DNA of 64,000 nt from NCBI RefSeq assembly GCF_021190955.1, contig NZ_JAIOAO010000001.1, forward strand, positions 62,001 through 126,000. The letters run 5' to 3'. Below the pieces are notes generated by a model. The model did no database searches. It was not told the origin of the DNA and worked only from the letters and a program-made list of their open reading frames with translations. This document shows positions 34,901-43,230 of the stretch, piece after piece (within the stretch, counting starts at the first letter, position 1; each line of letters opens with the position of its first letter). This DNA is from Parachryseolinea silvisoli (GTDB taxonomy: Bacteria > Bacteroidota > Bacteroidia > Cytophagales > Cyclobacteriaceae). The translations under genes were made by a program, and so were the position numbers.

Positions 34901-36259
34901 ATGACGCCCGTCTTTCCTCCGGCTTTTGAAGCTCGCATGCGGCAGCAACTTGCGGGTGCGTGGGATGCCTTTGTGGCCGCCCATACAACACCACCGCCCG
35001 TCAGCCTCCGTCTCAACCCGCGAAAGCCCGGCCCGGATCAATACACAGCGCCTATACCCTGGTGCGCTACCGGACGTTACCTGCAGGAACGTCCCGTGTT
35101 TACCCTTGACCCCGCACTGCATGCCGGCGCCTATTATGTGCAGGAAGCCAGCTCGATGTTCCTCGAACAAGTACTTCGCCAGGCAACAGACACTACGGTA
35201 CCGTTACGCGTACTAGACCTCTGCGCCGCCCCCGGTGGCAAATCCACACACCTCAGCAGCCTGTTATCATCGGACAGTCTGTTGGTCTCTAATGAAGTTA
35301 TCCGCAGCCGGGCCGGCATCTTAGCCGAGAACCTCCAGAAGTGGGGAAACCCCAACTGTGTCGTCACCCAAAACGACCCCGAAGACTTCACGTCCCTACA
35401 AGGATTCTTTGACGTCATGGTCGTAGATGCGCCCTGCTCGGGCGAAGGCCTGTTCCGCAAAGACCCCGGTGCCATGGAGGCCTGGTCAGAAGATAACGTA
35501 CAGCTCTGCAGCGCCCGCCAACGCCGCATCCTCAGCGACGTATGGCCGGCACTAAAAACCAACGGCCTGCTGGTATACTCCACCTGTACCTATAACCGGC
35601 TCGAAAACGAAGAGAACCTGGCCTGGCTCCGCGCGAACCACGACATCGAGTTTGTATCACTCTCTATACCGGCTGAATGGGGTATTGAGACAATCGAGGA
35701 AGAGGGCATAATTGCCTATCGCTTCGCACCGCACCGTACACAAGGCGAAGGGTTCTTTCTCTCCGTTATCCGCAAACGCGCAACGCAAGCGGAAGTAAGT
35801 TTGCGATTGTCGAAGCCCGTGTTTGCTGCGCCCACAAAAAAAATACTCGACCAGGTAACAACGTGGGTCCAAACACCCGAAGACAAAAGCTTCATACAAC
35901 GAGACGATTTGTTGCAGTTTGTTCCTGCATCGCAAGCACAAGCCATTGCGTTCCTCTCCCGTCATCTGCACCTGGTAATCGCCGGTACGTTTGTCGCCAC
36001 GCTCAAGCATGACAAGCTTATCCCCGAGCACTCCCTGGCGTTGTCGACGGTCTTACAACAAGAGGCCTTCCCTACCCTGCCGGTGTCGTACGAGGAAGCC
36101 ATACAATACTTACGCAAAGAGACCCTGCCCGGCACGGGCAATGGCAAAGGCTTCGCATTGATTGTGTACAACGACCTGCCCCTGGGCTGGGTGAATCAAC
36201 TTCCGAACCGCCTCAACAATCTATACCCACCGGCATGGCGGATTAGAATGGGCTCCTAG
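34901..36259 (+). CDS. rRNA cytosine-C5 methyltransferase (RsmF/Sun-like)
   Basis: The 452-residue NOL1/NOP2/Sun enzyme methylates cytosine in rRNA with SAM. The SAM loop is LDLCAAPGGKSTH (105-117). Catalytic Cys pairs are C179 (DAPCSGEGLFRKD) and C229 (STCTYNRLENEEN). The N-terminal part has VSLRLNPRK, and the C-terminal ~160 residues form a PUA-like domain typical of RsmF. The ATG at 34901 is chosen over an in-frame GTG at 34892. It is divergent from fahA. The target base (m5C1407 in E. coli RsmF) is assumed from family only. Confidence 0.88.
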   Translation: MTPVFPPAFEARMRQQLAGAWDAFVAAHTTPPPVSLRLNPRKPGPDQYTAPIPWCATGRYLQERPVFTLDPALHAGAYYVQEASSMFLEQVLRQATDTTVPLRVLDLCAAPGGKSTHLSSLLSSDSLLVSNEVIRSRAGILAENLQKWGNPNCVVTQNDPEDFTSLQGFFDVMVVDAPCSGEGLFRKDPGAMEAWSEDNVQLCSARQRRILSDVWPALKTNGLLVYSTCTYNRLENEENLAWLRANHDIEFVSLSIPAEWGIETIEEEGIIAYRFAPHRTQGEGFFLSVIRKRATQAEVSLRLSKPVFAAPTKKILDQVTTWVQTPEDKSFIQRDDLLQFVPASQAQAIAFLSRHLHLVIAGTFVATLKHDKLIPEHSLALSTVLQQEAFPTLPVSYEEAIQYLRKETLPGTGNGKGFALIVYNDLPLGWVNQLPNRLNNLYPPAWRIRMGS

Positions 36260-36299
36260 TTCAGGAGAAATCTCATTCTCTACTTTATACCTATTAATT

Positions 36300-36791
36300 A
36301 TGTTCACCAAGATCTATTGGATCCAAAATAATCCTTATGGCACACCCCTTGGCATTATGGCCAGGCCCCGGGGAAATGACGCATTAGAAGATGAAATAAG
36401 AAATTTGAAAATGAACGGCGTTCGAGTATTGGTCTGTCTGTTGGAAGCCGCTGAAATCTATGAACTCGGGCTGAGGAACGAACAATCTCTCTGCGATAAA
36501 TATGGAATTGAATATCTTCATCTGCCTATTCAAGATCGAGGGGTGCCTGCAAGTTTACACGCTGTAAAAAAAATAGTGAAGTATTTGCAGGAGAAACTCC
36601 GTAACCAAGAGTCTGTAGTCATTCATTGCCGTATGGGAATCGGCCGATCCTCTATAATTGCCGGCGCCATTTTATTAGATTCCTGCAGGATGGCGGGAGA
36701 TGTCCTTGATTTTATCACACGTTCGAGAGGATTAACAGTGCCAGACACCGAAGAACAAGTACACTGGTTAAAGCATTTTGACGGGAGTTGA
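36300..36791 (+). CDS. Dual-specificity protein phosphatase-like
   Basis: The 163-residue protein carries the P-loop HCRMGIGRSS with nucleophile Cys110 and Arg116, and the general acid Asp79 in LPIQDRGVP. This is the pattern of cyclin-dependent-kinase-inhibitor-3-like and other small dual-specificity phosphatases (C-x5-R). Local composition is more AT-rich than the rRNA methyltransferase before it (40-bp gap). The substrate, phosphoprotein or phospho-sugar, is unknown. It is convergent with the HxlR gene, with 9 bp between stops. Confidence 0.8.
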   Translation: MFTKIYWIQNNPYGTPLGIMARPRGNDALEDEIRNLKMNGVRVLVCLLEAAEIYELGLRNEQSLCDKYGIEYLHLPIQDRGVPASLHAVKKIVKYLQEKLRNQESVVIHCRMGIGRSSIIAGAILLDSCRMAGDVLDFITRSRGLTVPDTEEQVHWLKHFDGS

Positions 36792-36800
36792 ACTACGTAG

Positions 36801-37157
36801 TTAGCGTTGACGTTTAATGGCCACTTTCTCCGTCTTCATCAGATGCTTTCCAAACGTCTGAAGCGAATCAATCACTTTTATCGATCGCTTTCCCAGGGTC
36901 GTAAGCTTATACTCGACACGCGGCGGTTTTTCAGAATATACCTGCCGTGTAAGCATCCCTTTTTTTTCTAAATCACGCAACTGGCTATACAACATCTTGT
37001 CCGTGATGTGTGGAATGATTGACCGCAACACGCTATAACGAACAGGACCTTTTCGAAGCGCCAGCAGGATGGGCATTTTCCACGTACCGCCGATAAATGC
37101 CATGCTCAGCTCGATGGGACTGTAGTATACACGGCCCTGATAAACAAAATCTGCCAT
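36801..37157 (-). CDS. HxlR-family winged-helix regulator
   Basis: With the start at 37157 the protein has 118 residues. GGTWKMPILLALRKGPVRYSVLRS is broken here by its family positions: G-G-x-W-x-x-x-I-L-x-x-L at 24-35 and the R-Y-S-x-L-R helix following. ITDKMLYSQLRDLEKKG is the recognition region and RVEYKLTTLGKRS the wing. The Cys found near the N-terminus of many HxlR redox sensors is absent (Tyr at that place). The start is chosen because a TATCTTTG promoter element lies 4 bp before this ATG, inside the longer upstream alternative. It is divergent from the VOC gene, its likely target. Confidence 0.82.
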   Translation of the reverse strand: MADFVYQGRVYYSPIELSMAFIGGTWKMPILLALRKGPVRYSVLRSIIPHITDKMLYSQLRDLEKKGMLTRQVYSEKPPRVEYKLTTLGKRSIKVIDSLQTFGKHLMKTEKVAIKRQR

Positions 37158-37161
37158 CGGG

Positions 37162-37169
37162 CAAAGATA
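37162..37169 (-). promoter_or_regulatory. -7 promoter element abutting the HxlR start codon
   Basis: On the minus strand TATCTTTG is followed by 4 nt (CCCG) and the ATG at 37157. With a -7 element at this distance the transcript should begin at or next to the start codon, giving a leaderless mRNA. The same 4-nt spacing is found at 59801-59813. Confidence 0.55.
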
Positions 37170-37274
37170 GCGAATCACACACACCCCATGTTGTTACATA
37201 CAAAAAAGTATGTAACGGGCAGTTGAAGTCTTTGCTCGCTACCTTGCCGCCCCTAAAATTATCATACACACGAT

Positions 37275-37976
37275 ATGCAAAACACAACAATAGAAACATG
37301 GACTACGGTCCCGATCCTGCCCTGCATCAATATTGAAGAGACGCTGGTTTTCTGGACATCCCTGGGCTTTGTTACTACATACAAGCAGACGCGCCCCTAC
37401 CAATACGGTGTTGTTCAACGCGGCGGTGCTGCGCTGCATTTCGGCGGTGTAAAAGGAATGACTCCGGCAACCAATCAATACACCGGCTGTCTGGTCGCGG
37501 TTCAGAATGCCGCAGCCGTATACAGGATCTTTACCATGCGTCTGAAGGAACAGCTTGGCCGGATACCGCACGTAGGCCTGCCCCGCATTTCACGCATGAA
37601 GCCCGGTGCCACCCGCTTCACACTAACGGATGTTGCCGGCAATGCCGTCATCTTCGTCAGCCGCGGCGAAAAAGATCAACAAGAATGGGAGAAGGCTGAA
37701 CACGTATATCCCAACCGGCTGGCGAAGGCGATCGCCATGGCAGTCAGGTTTCGGGATTACAAGAATGACGATGCCATGGCGGCCAGGGTTCTGGACAATG
37801 CGTTGCGGAATATAGACGGGGAGGCGGCCGAACAGATAGCGGAAGCCTGGATCATTCGCGCCGAGCTTGCAGACGCCGAAAAAGATGCTCTCCTGGCAGC
37901 TACCTGCCGTGAACAGGCCAGACGACAACCTCTCACAGAAGAGCAGTTACGCGCGTTACAGGAAAAGCACGGTTAA
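37275..37976 (+). CDS. VOC-fold (glyoxalase/bleomycin-resistance-like) protein
   Basis: The first ~130 of 233 residues form a VOC domain: VPILPCINIEETLVFWTSLGF, GAALHFGGVKG and FTLTDVAGNAVIFVSRGE are the paired beta-alpha-beta signals. Metal-binding residues of glyoxalase I are not clearly present, which fits bleomycin-resistance-like members. The last ~90 residues are helical (AKAIAMAVRFRDYKNDDAMAAR and on), an extension with no recognised family. It is divergent from the HxlR regulator with 117 bp between starts. Function beyond the fold is unknown. Confidence 0.72.
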   Translation: MQNTTIETWTTVPILPCINIEETLVFWTSLGFVTTYKQTRPYQYGVVQRGGAALHFGGVKGMTPATNQYTGCLVAVQNAAAVYRIFTMRLKEQLGRIPHVGLPRISRMKPGATRFTLTDVAGNAVIFVSRGEKDQQEWEKAEHVYPNRLAKAIAMAVRFRDYKNDDAMAARVLDNALRNIDGEAAEQIAEAWIIRAELADAEKDALLAATCREQARRQPLTEEQLRALQEKHG

Positions 37977-37983
37977 AGGCACA

Positions 37984-39186
37984 TCACTTTTTAATAAACC
38001 GGAGCCATATCCATTTCCCATTGCCCGGTAAGGCTCCAATAAAATACAGGCCATGGTTGAGCGCCGAGACATCGATGCTTTTATCTTTTCCAACCTGCTC
38101 GTGTGAGATTTCTTTTCCTGTAACATCACGGATAATGATGTGATCTCCAGGAAACATATCTACAAAGATTTTCTCTGCTACAGGGTTGGGATAAATTGCA
38201 GGATGAGATCCCGTGAAGCCCTCTTCCACCGGCGTTATTATTCCCGGGCCCTGCACCTGGCCTAAGCGATTTTTTCTGAAGATGCCTTCCGCACGAAATG
38301 CCGTAACGATCGTTTCTATCTCGGCGGCATTCTTGCTCGCACCAGGAACGTAAACAAACCAGTCTACTTTCATGGTGCTGCTTCGCAGCGACGCCGAGCT
38401 CCCGAACGACGTTCCTTCGATGGGTGGATATCCCCAGTTGGCGAAACTCACCAGCATATTGTAATCGGGGTAGACGGAAACACCGTCGCTGCTTCGCCTC
38501 GATAAGGTAGCTTTCAGGTCTCCGTCGATAAAATATTCGACGTGGGTACCATCTGTAAACCGGAATAAGAGGGTATGCCATTGGCCGCCGATTGCCTCCT
38601 TCACATAGTGATGGTCGTTGTCGAGACCGCTCGCCAATACCTTTGCCGATTCATAGGAAGACATCCACATGGCGTGATTGTAATTGTCGTTGTACAGACC
38701 GTTCCAGGCATCCCACGGCAGGTATTCAAAATCGACTTCCGCGTAGGTCGCGGGATTCTGGCCACCCGAAGAAGGCGAGATCGCGTAAAAGGTCTGAATG
38801 ACAGGATCTTTGAATTCATGGGGTGAGTCATCAAAGAAGACACGCGCAGCATACGTTCCTTCAAAGTAGACGACGTCTTTGGATTCCAGGCGTGCGTGTG
38901 TCGCGCTGGACACTGTTCCCGAATTTGAACACGTGAGCTGCAGCAGCCCATCATCTGTGAACGTGACGTTAGACGCTAGATAGTTTGCTCCGGAAGGAGG
39001 TCCGTTCGTACCGTGAACGATCGTCCATTGATTAAAACTCCCGATGGCCGGATCATCTGCGCCAGAATATAAAAAGTCATCGAATACGATCGCTTGCGCT
39101 GAAACGTTCAACGCGATGAACATACATACAATCATTATCGTCCCCACATTCTCCATTCTTCTATACCTTACACTTTTCATTCGCAT
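37984..39186 (-). CDS. Secreted GH16-like glycoside hydrolase with type A sorting domain
   Basis: The 400-residue protein has a signal segment (TIMIVCMFIALNVSAQ), then a concanavalin-like jelly roll. AEVDFEYLP carries E150-V-D152-F-E154, the catalytic E-x-D-x-E of GH16 (nucleophile, helper, acid/base). WHTLLFRFTDGTHVEYFIDGD matches the later GH16 strand region. The last ~80 residues (YPNPVAEKIFVD, DVTGKEIS, GLYFIGAL) are a type A type IX sorting domain. It is the last gene of the polysaccharide locus, 26 bp after the GH18 gene. A beta-1,3- or 1,4-glucan-type target is inferred from the family. Confidence 0.82.
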   Translation of the reverse strand: MRMKSVRYRRMENVGTIMIVCMFIALNVSAQAIVFDDFLYSGADDPAIGSFNQWTIVHGTNGPPSGANYLASNVTFTDDGLLQLTCSNSGTVSSATHARLESKDVVYFEGTYAARVFFDDSPHEFKDPVIQTFYAISPSSGGQNPATYAEVDFEYLPWDAWNGLYNDNYNHAMWMSSYESAKVLASGLDNDHHYVKEAIGGQWHTLLFRFTDGTHVEYFIDGDLKATLSRRSSDGVSVYPDYNMLVSFANWGYPPIEGTSFGSSASLRSSTMKVDWFVYVPGASKNAAEIETIVTAFRAEGIFRKNRLGQVQGPGIITPVEEGFTGSHPAIYPNPVAEKIFVDMFPGDHIIIRDVTGKEISHEQVGKDKSIDVSALNHGLYFIGALPGNGKWIWLRFIKK

Positions 39187-39212
39187 ACGTTTATAAAACT
39201 GATAAGAACTTA

Positions 39213-40148
39213 TTATTTATTATGGACCACCTGATCGATGGCCAGCAAAAGAGATTTTGTCCCCGTGGCATCCTGTGCCAGCTGCCAGATCATGATACCG
39301 CCATAATCGCCGTTCACGACATGCGCTACTTTCCGGCGCATGGTCACCAATCCATTGTAATAAATACGGTCGCCCGATACATCGTTTTTTTCCGCACCAG
39401 TATACGTACTAACGATCTGCGCATACGAGATACCGTTGTTAAAATCCCTGCCAAAGCCGTATCCATAAAAGGGAACACCCAACACGGCTTTTGATTTCGG
39501 TAGACCTCGGCTCACCCAATAGTCAAGGCTGGTAACAGCATATTCGAACGAAGCGTGTTGTCCCGGACGGTCAGGGTTCCAGGGGCCGGTATTGTCATAC
39601 GCCATAATGTTGATAAAATCGAAACGCCGGATCGCCTCGACGGGGACCTTATCGCCGCCATTTGCATGTGTAAGAGCGGCCGTCAAAAGCATTCCCATCG
39701 ACTTCAGCGTATCGGATAGGGTTTCGATAAATTTGCCGTAATCCTCATTGATAGAAGAGCCTTCGAGATCCACATCCAATCCATCCAGCCGGTGAACGGT
39801 CAGGTAAGCGCAGATCTTACGCACAAACTCCTTACGGTTTGCATCGCTGATTAACGTAAAATAGCGTGAACGCAGTACGACATCTTCGGAAGCCGTACCA
39901 CCGCCAATCGACACCAACACTTTCCGGTCGCATGCATGCGCCTGCCGAATGTACTTCTCATTCCATTTGGAAAAGGTCAGGTTCCCTTCTGCATCCGGGT
40001 TTTCAAACGCCAGGTTCAGGTGTGTGATCTTATCAAAATCAAGCGTCACATCCAGGGTGTTCGGAATATAACCGACCACTTTATACTGCGCATGCAACGG
40101 AGGAAAGGAAATCGCAAAAACAAAAAGAATACTAAGTCTGGTCATCAT
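39213..40148 (-). CDS. Secreted glycoside hydrolase family 18 (active-site intact)
   Basis: The 311-residue protein has a signal peptide (LSILFVFAISFPPLHAQ) and a TIM barrel. The GH18 signature D-x-x-D-x-D-x-E is complete in LDGLDVDLEG (D122, D125, D127, catalytic E129). SIGGG is the second GH18 motif and FINIMAYDNTGPW carries the strand-6 MAYD. GIMIWQLAQD is the closing W motif. Such enzymes are chitinases or endo-beta-N-acetylglucosaminidases. The ATG at 40148 replaces a TTG one codon earlier. It lies between the GH16-like and inactive GH18-like genes. Confidence 0.9.
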   Translation of the reverse strand: MMTRLSILFVFAISFPPLHAQYKVVGYIPNTLDVTLDFDKITHLNLAFENPDAEGNLTFSKWNEKYIRQAHACDRKVLVSIGGGTASEDVVLRSRYFTLISDANRKEFVRKICAYLTVHRLDGLDVDLEGSSINEDYGKFIETLSDTLKSMGMLLTAALTHANGGDKVPVEAIRRFDFINIMAYDNTGPWNPDRPGQHASFEYAVTSLDYWVSRGLPKSKAVLGVPFYGYGFGRDFNNGISYAQIVSTYTGAEKNDVSGDRIYYNGLVTMRRKVAHVVNGDYGGIMIWQLAQDATGTKSLLLAIDQVVHNK

Positions 40149-40173
40149 CAATCTTGAACGTTGAGTCTGGGAT

Positions 40174-40219
40174 AAAAAAGAAGCTCCTGGGCGCGTATTT
40201 CGAACACCCCGGGAGCTTC
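40174..40219 (-). terminator. Terminator within the polysaccharide locus, after the GH18-like binding protein
   Basis: On the minus strand a 12-bp near-perfect stem (GAAGCTCCCGGG / CCCAGGAGCTTC, one mismatch) is followed by TTTTTTAT. It begins 7 bp after the stop at 40226 and lies before the GH18 gene, so it could lower expression of the two enzyme genes relative to susC-susD-binding protein. Confidence 0.8.
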
Positions 40220-40225
40220 AGCTTA

Positions 40226-41569
40226 CTAAGGATTGCCCAGCGTGGTGCGTACTTTGTTAACGAGGGATTTAGATTGATCCTGGGTATCGTTCTCAATTCC
40301 CCAAACCATGACACCACCCAGGCCTGCTTCGATAACATATTCCGATTTCGCCTGAACGGACGGATGGCCGTCATAGAAAATACCATCGTCGACTTCGAGT
40401 TTATTCTTGGTTTGCGCATCGGCATCACGAGCCAGAATACTCTTATAACTATCGTACGATGTATACATCCACATATTGCCCCAGCCTACCGTAGTCCCAT
40501 CCTTCGGATATTTATAATGCAGACCATATGCTGGGATACCATCCACGATCTTTTCCTTGGGTAACCCGAAGCCTTCCCAGGTCGCAGCCAGCTCTTTAAA
40601 GCCCGACACGGGGGCATCTTCCGTAATCTCCGGTGCACCATAACGGAATGGCTGAAGGTTTACCCAGTCGATCGCTTCTATACTGGCCAGGGGAGCGAAC
40701 TCGCTGGTAAGCCATCCGCCCGGAGCCGTAGCCGTATAGAAGAACTTTCCATTAGGCCCCGCGGGCAACCTCTCGGCAACGGCGTTGAAGAAGGCGGATG
40801 TTATATCGGTTTTTAAGATACCTTGTCCTTCCGTTGCGTTGTTGAGATAGATATTTACGCCATCGAAGTTATTATCCTCAGCAAATTTCAGAAACGTCGT
40901 AATGGCCTGGTCGCGCATCCCTTCGTCTTTGATCACGTTGTAGAAACCGTAGTTAGCATATACCGGGCCGCCGTTCGCAAGATCGATCTGTCCCGAAACG
41001 TCCAACAGCACATACACGCCTTCATTATGGGCTGCCGTGACGATGAGCGGAATGTTAAGCGAGGTAAACACGGTGTCTACCAGCGTTTCATAGTTCTCAT
41101 CCACCACAGCCGAAGAGATTACCAGGTGGGTGATATTCTGGAGGTTGATGGTTTCCAGCGAGCCGTTGCGTGTCATAAAACCTACAACCTTTTTTGTGTA
41201 TTCCTTTGGAACAAAAGGTTTGATCACGATCACTTCGGCTTCGCGATAATTCTTTACGCCATTCCGATCTACTTCGAAGCGAATGTCGTAGCTCTTCACC
41301 TCCGAGAATTTATAATTAAGCTGTTTTGTATTCGCTACCTCCACTCCGTCAATGAGCCACGTATAGGTAGCACCGTCCTCGGGAGATACTTTCATGCCCA
41401 GGCTCAGGGTATCTTTGATATCAAGGAAATACTTATTGACTGTGCTCCACCCAAAAATGCGAGGCACATCGGTACTGGAGAACATGGGATTATCCTTATC
41501 GTCCTCACAGGCGGCCATAAAAATCAGCGCGACCGGAAGAACCATCCATATCGATTTAAATCTCTTCAT
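40226..41569 (-). CDS. Surface lipoprotein, catalytically dead GH18-like glycan-binding protein
   Basis: The 447 residues begin with a lipoprotein signal (LPVALIFMAAC, lipid Cys21), followed by a PKD/Ig-like domain (about 45-118) and a GH18-type barrel. The barrel ends with GGVMVWGIENDTQ, and ITHLVIS and GVYVLLDVSG are barrel strands. At the active-site strand the sequence is FDGVNIYLNN. Aspartates of D-G-x-D-x-D-x-E are Asn239 and Tyr241 and the catalytic Glu is Asn243. Hydrolysis is not expected. Its place directly after susD is that of surface glycan-binding proteins. It probably binds the ligand that the intact GH18 next door cuts. Confidence 0.82.
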   Translation of the reverse strand: MKRFKSIWMVLPVALIFMAACEDDKDNPMFSSTDVPRIFGWSTVNKYFLDIKDTLSLGMKVSPEDGATYTWLIDGVEVANTKQLNYKFSEVKSYDIRFEVDRNGVKNYREAEVIVIKPFVPKEYTKKVVGFMTRNGSLETINLQNITHLVISSAVVDENYETLVDTVFTSLNIPLIVTAAHNEGVYVLLDVSGQIDLANGGPVYANYGFYNVIKDEGMRDQAITTFLKFAEDNNFDGVNIYLNNATEGQGILKTDITSAFFNAVAERLPAGPNGKFFYTATAPGGWLTSEFAPLASIEAIDWVNLQPFRYGAPEITEDAPVSGFKELAATWEGFGLPKEKIVDGIPAYGLHYKYPKDGTTVGWGNMWMYTSYDSYKSILARDADAQTKNKLEVDDGIFYDGHPSVQAKSEYVIEAGLGGVMVWGIENDTQDQSKSLVNKVRTTLGNP

Positions 41570-41596
41570 AATGCTAGTGTTAATGTGATGATCTGA

Positions 41597-43210
41597 TTAT
41601 TCTTTATCCCACCATACATGGCTCGTCCATTCGTCTTTACCACCTGGAAGTCGTGACACCGCATCGCGTACGTGCTCAGTGTTGTAATCGAATTCTTCTT
41701 GAGGATACTGCATGCGCCGTGGGATGCGCCCATTGGACTCATTTACCGCGGGATCACGGTTAGGGTATACGATCGTGGGGAATCCCGACCGCCTCCAATT
41801 GGCATATGCCTCCTGGCCATTCAACGCGAATGCTACCCAAAGCTGGGTGTTGATCTGTTCCAGTTCAGATCCCGGCAAAAGCGGGTTCGTTGCCACAAAA
41901 TCGTCAATGTCGTCCTGGGGTATTTCCGGAGCACCGTATACGCTCATTTCTCTCACGCCGGCTTCCAGCGCGCGGCTGAAGTGTTCTGCGGCTGTACTGC
42001 CCGTGGTCCATGAACGGAACGCGGCTTCTGCCATCCAGAGTTCGACCTCCGAGTAGCTCATCATCATATAAGGAGATTCGATCTCGGAGATATAGCGCGA
42101 CGGCTGAAGGCATTGGTACTCTTTCGTTACATTCACTGTTTCCCCATTGACCGTAATGTCGATCGCTCCTCCCAACTGATTTGCCTCATAGGTGAACGTG
42201 CTGGGCGGCAAGGCCATGGCATGATAGCTTCCTACGCTTGCCAGCACTTGTGCGGTAATGTCATCAGGACGCTGAGCACCCTCGAGATAGCTGGCGCCGA
42301 AAAAGGTTAGTCGCGGATCGGAAGTAGCGACCAGGTGATCTGCAAACGTGGTGCACATCCGGAAAAGACTCTTGTCCGCATCCAATTGCGAATTCATAAA
42401 CACATACGACGTGGCGTTGCCGCCGGAGGTAATTCCACCCCACGCCACTTTGGTATGTCTCATAACGGCTACATCGGCAATACTGGTCATGACGCCACTG
42501 GCGATGGCCGCTTCCGCTTCCTGTTGTGCTTTGGCGACATTGATCTTTGTGAGGCGCATGGCCAGACGAAGACGCAGGGAATTGCCAAACTTCTTCCACC
42601 GTGCCAGATCGCCCTCGAAGTAATAGTCGTACGTGATTTTATCTTTCGCTGGGTCGATGGATTTTACGGCCTCGTCCAGCTCTTTAAAAAAGTCCATATA
42701 GATATCTTCCTGCTTATCATATTTCGGCGCGTAGATCTTGCTATAGTATCCTTTTGCGGCATCGGAATAGGGAATATCGCCGTAGAGATCGGTAAGCCTC
42801 GAGAAGATGTACACCTTCATGATTCGGGCTACGGCGTTGATGTTCACGTTGGAGTCATCGTCGCGGGTGCTCTCTACCATATCGACAACGTTCTTGATCT
42901 CGCGCGGATATTGGGAGATCCAAAGGGCACTCATGTATTGCTCGTTGCGCTGGCCTTTACCGCCGTATTCGGTTGTCGAATATTCGCCGGTCCAGTGCTG
43001 CATCCAATGGCCGGAATAGATAAATGCATTACGTAAGGTTTCAAATGTTCCTCCCGATAGCTGAAGCTGAATGGTTGGCAACATGAGGTTGCGGTCCATG
43101 TTCGTTGATGTGGTTGGGTTCCGGTTCATCTCCTCGAAGTTTTCGCACCGCATCAGCAGCAGTACGGTGAGCAGAACCACAACACCTTTTTTATATATCG
43201 TGCTTTTCAT
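41597..43210 (-). CDS. SusD/RagB-like outer-membrane lipoprotein
   Basis: The 537-residue protein starts with a lipoprotein signal (GVVVLLTVLLLMRC; lipid Cys near 22). The SusD-type helical fold shows LMLPTIQLQLSGGTFETLRN, WISQYPREIKNVVDMV, IYAPKYDKQEDIYMDFFKEL and a C-terminal QAYANWRRSGFPTI, all typical of the SusD-like_2 group. It forms the lid of the SusC transporter. The Met at 43210 is chosen for a normal signal length. It follows susC by 20 bp. Confidence 0.92.
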   Translation of the reverse strand: MKSTIYKKGVVVLLTVLLLMRCENFEEMNRNPTTSTNMDRNLMLPTIQLQLSGGTFETLRNAFIYSGHWMQHWTGEYSTTEYGGKGQRNEQYMSALWISQYPREIKNVVDMVESTRDDDSNVNINAVARIMKVYIFSRLTDLYGDIPYSDAAKGYYSKIYAPKYDKQEDIYMDFFKELDEAVKSIDPAKDKITYDYYFEGDLARWKKFGNSLRLRLAMRLTKINVAKAQQEAEAAIASGVMTSIADVAVMRHTKVAWGGITSGGNATSYVFMNSQLDADKSLFRMCTTFADHLVATSDPRLTFFGASYLEGAQRPDDITAQVLASVGSYHAMALPPSTFTYEANQLGGAIDITVNGETVNVTKEYQCLQPSRYISEIESPYMMMSYSEVELWMAEAAFRSWTTGSTAAEHFSRALEAGVREMSVYGAPEIPQDDIDDFVATNPLLPGSELEQINTQLWVAFALNGQEAYANWRRSGFPTIVYPNRDPAVNESNGRIPRRMQYPQEEFDYNTEHVRDAVSRLPGGKDEWTSHVWWDKE

Positions 43211-43230
43211 ATCTGTCATGCGTTAATGCG

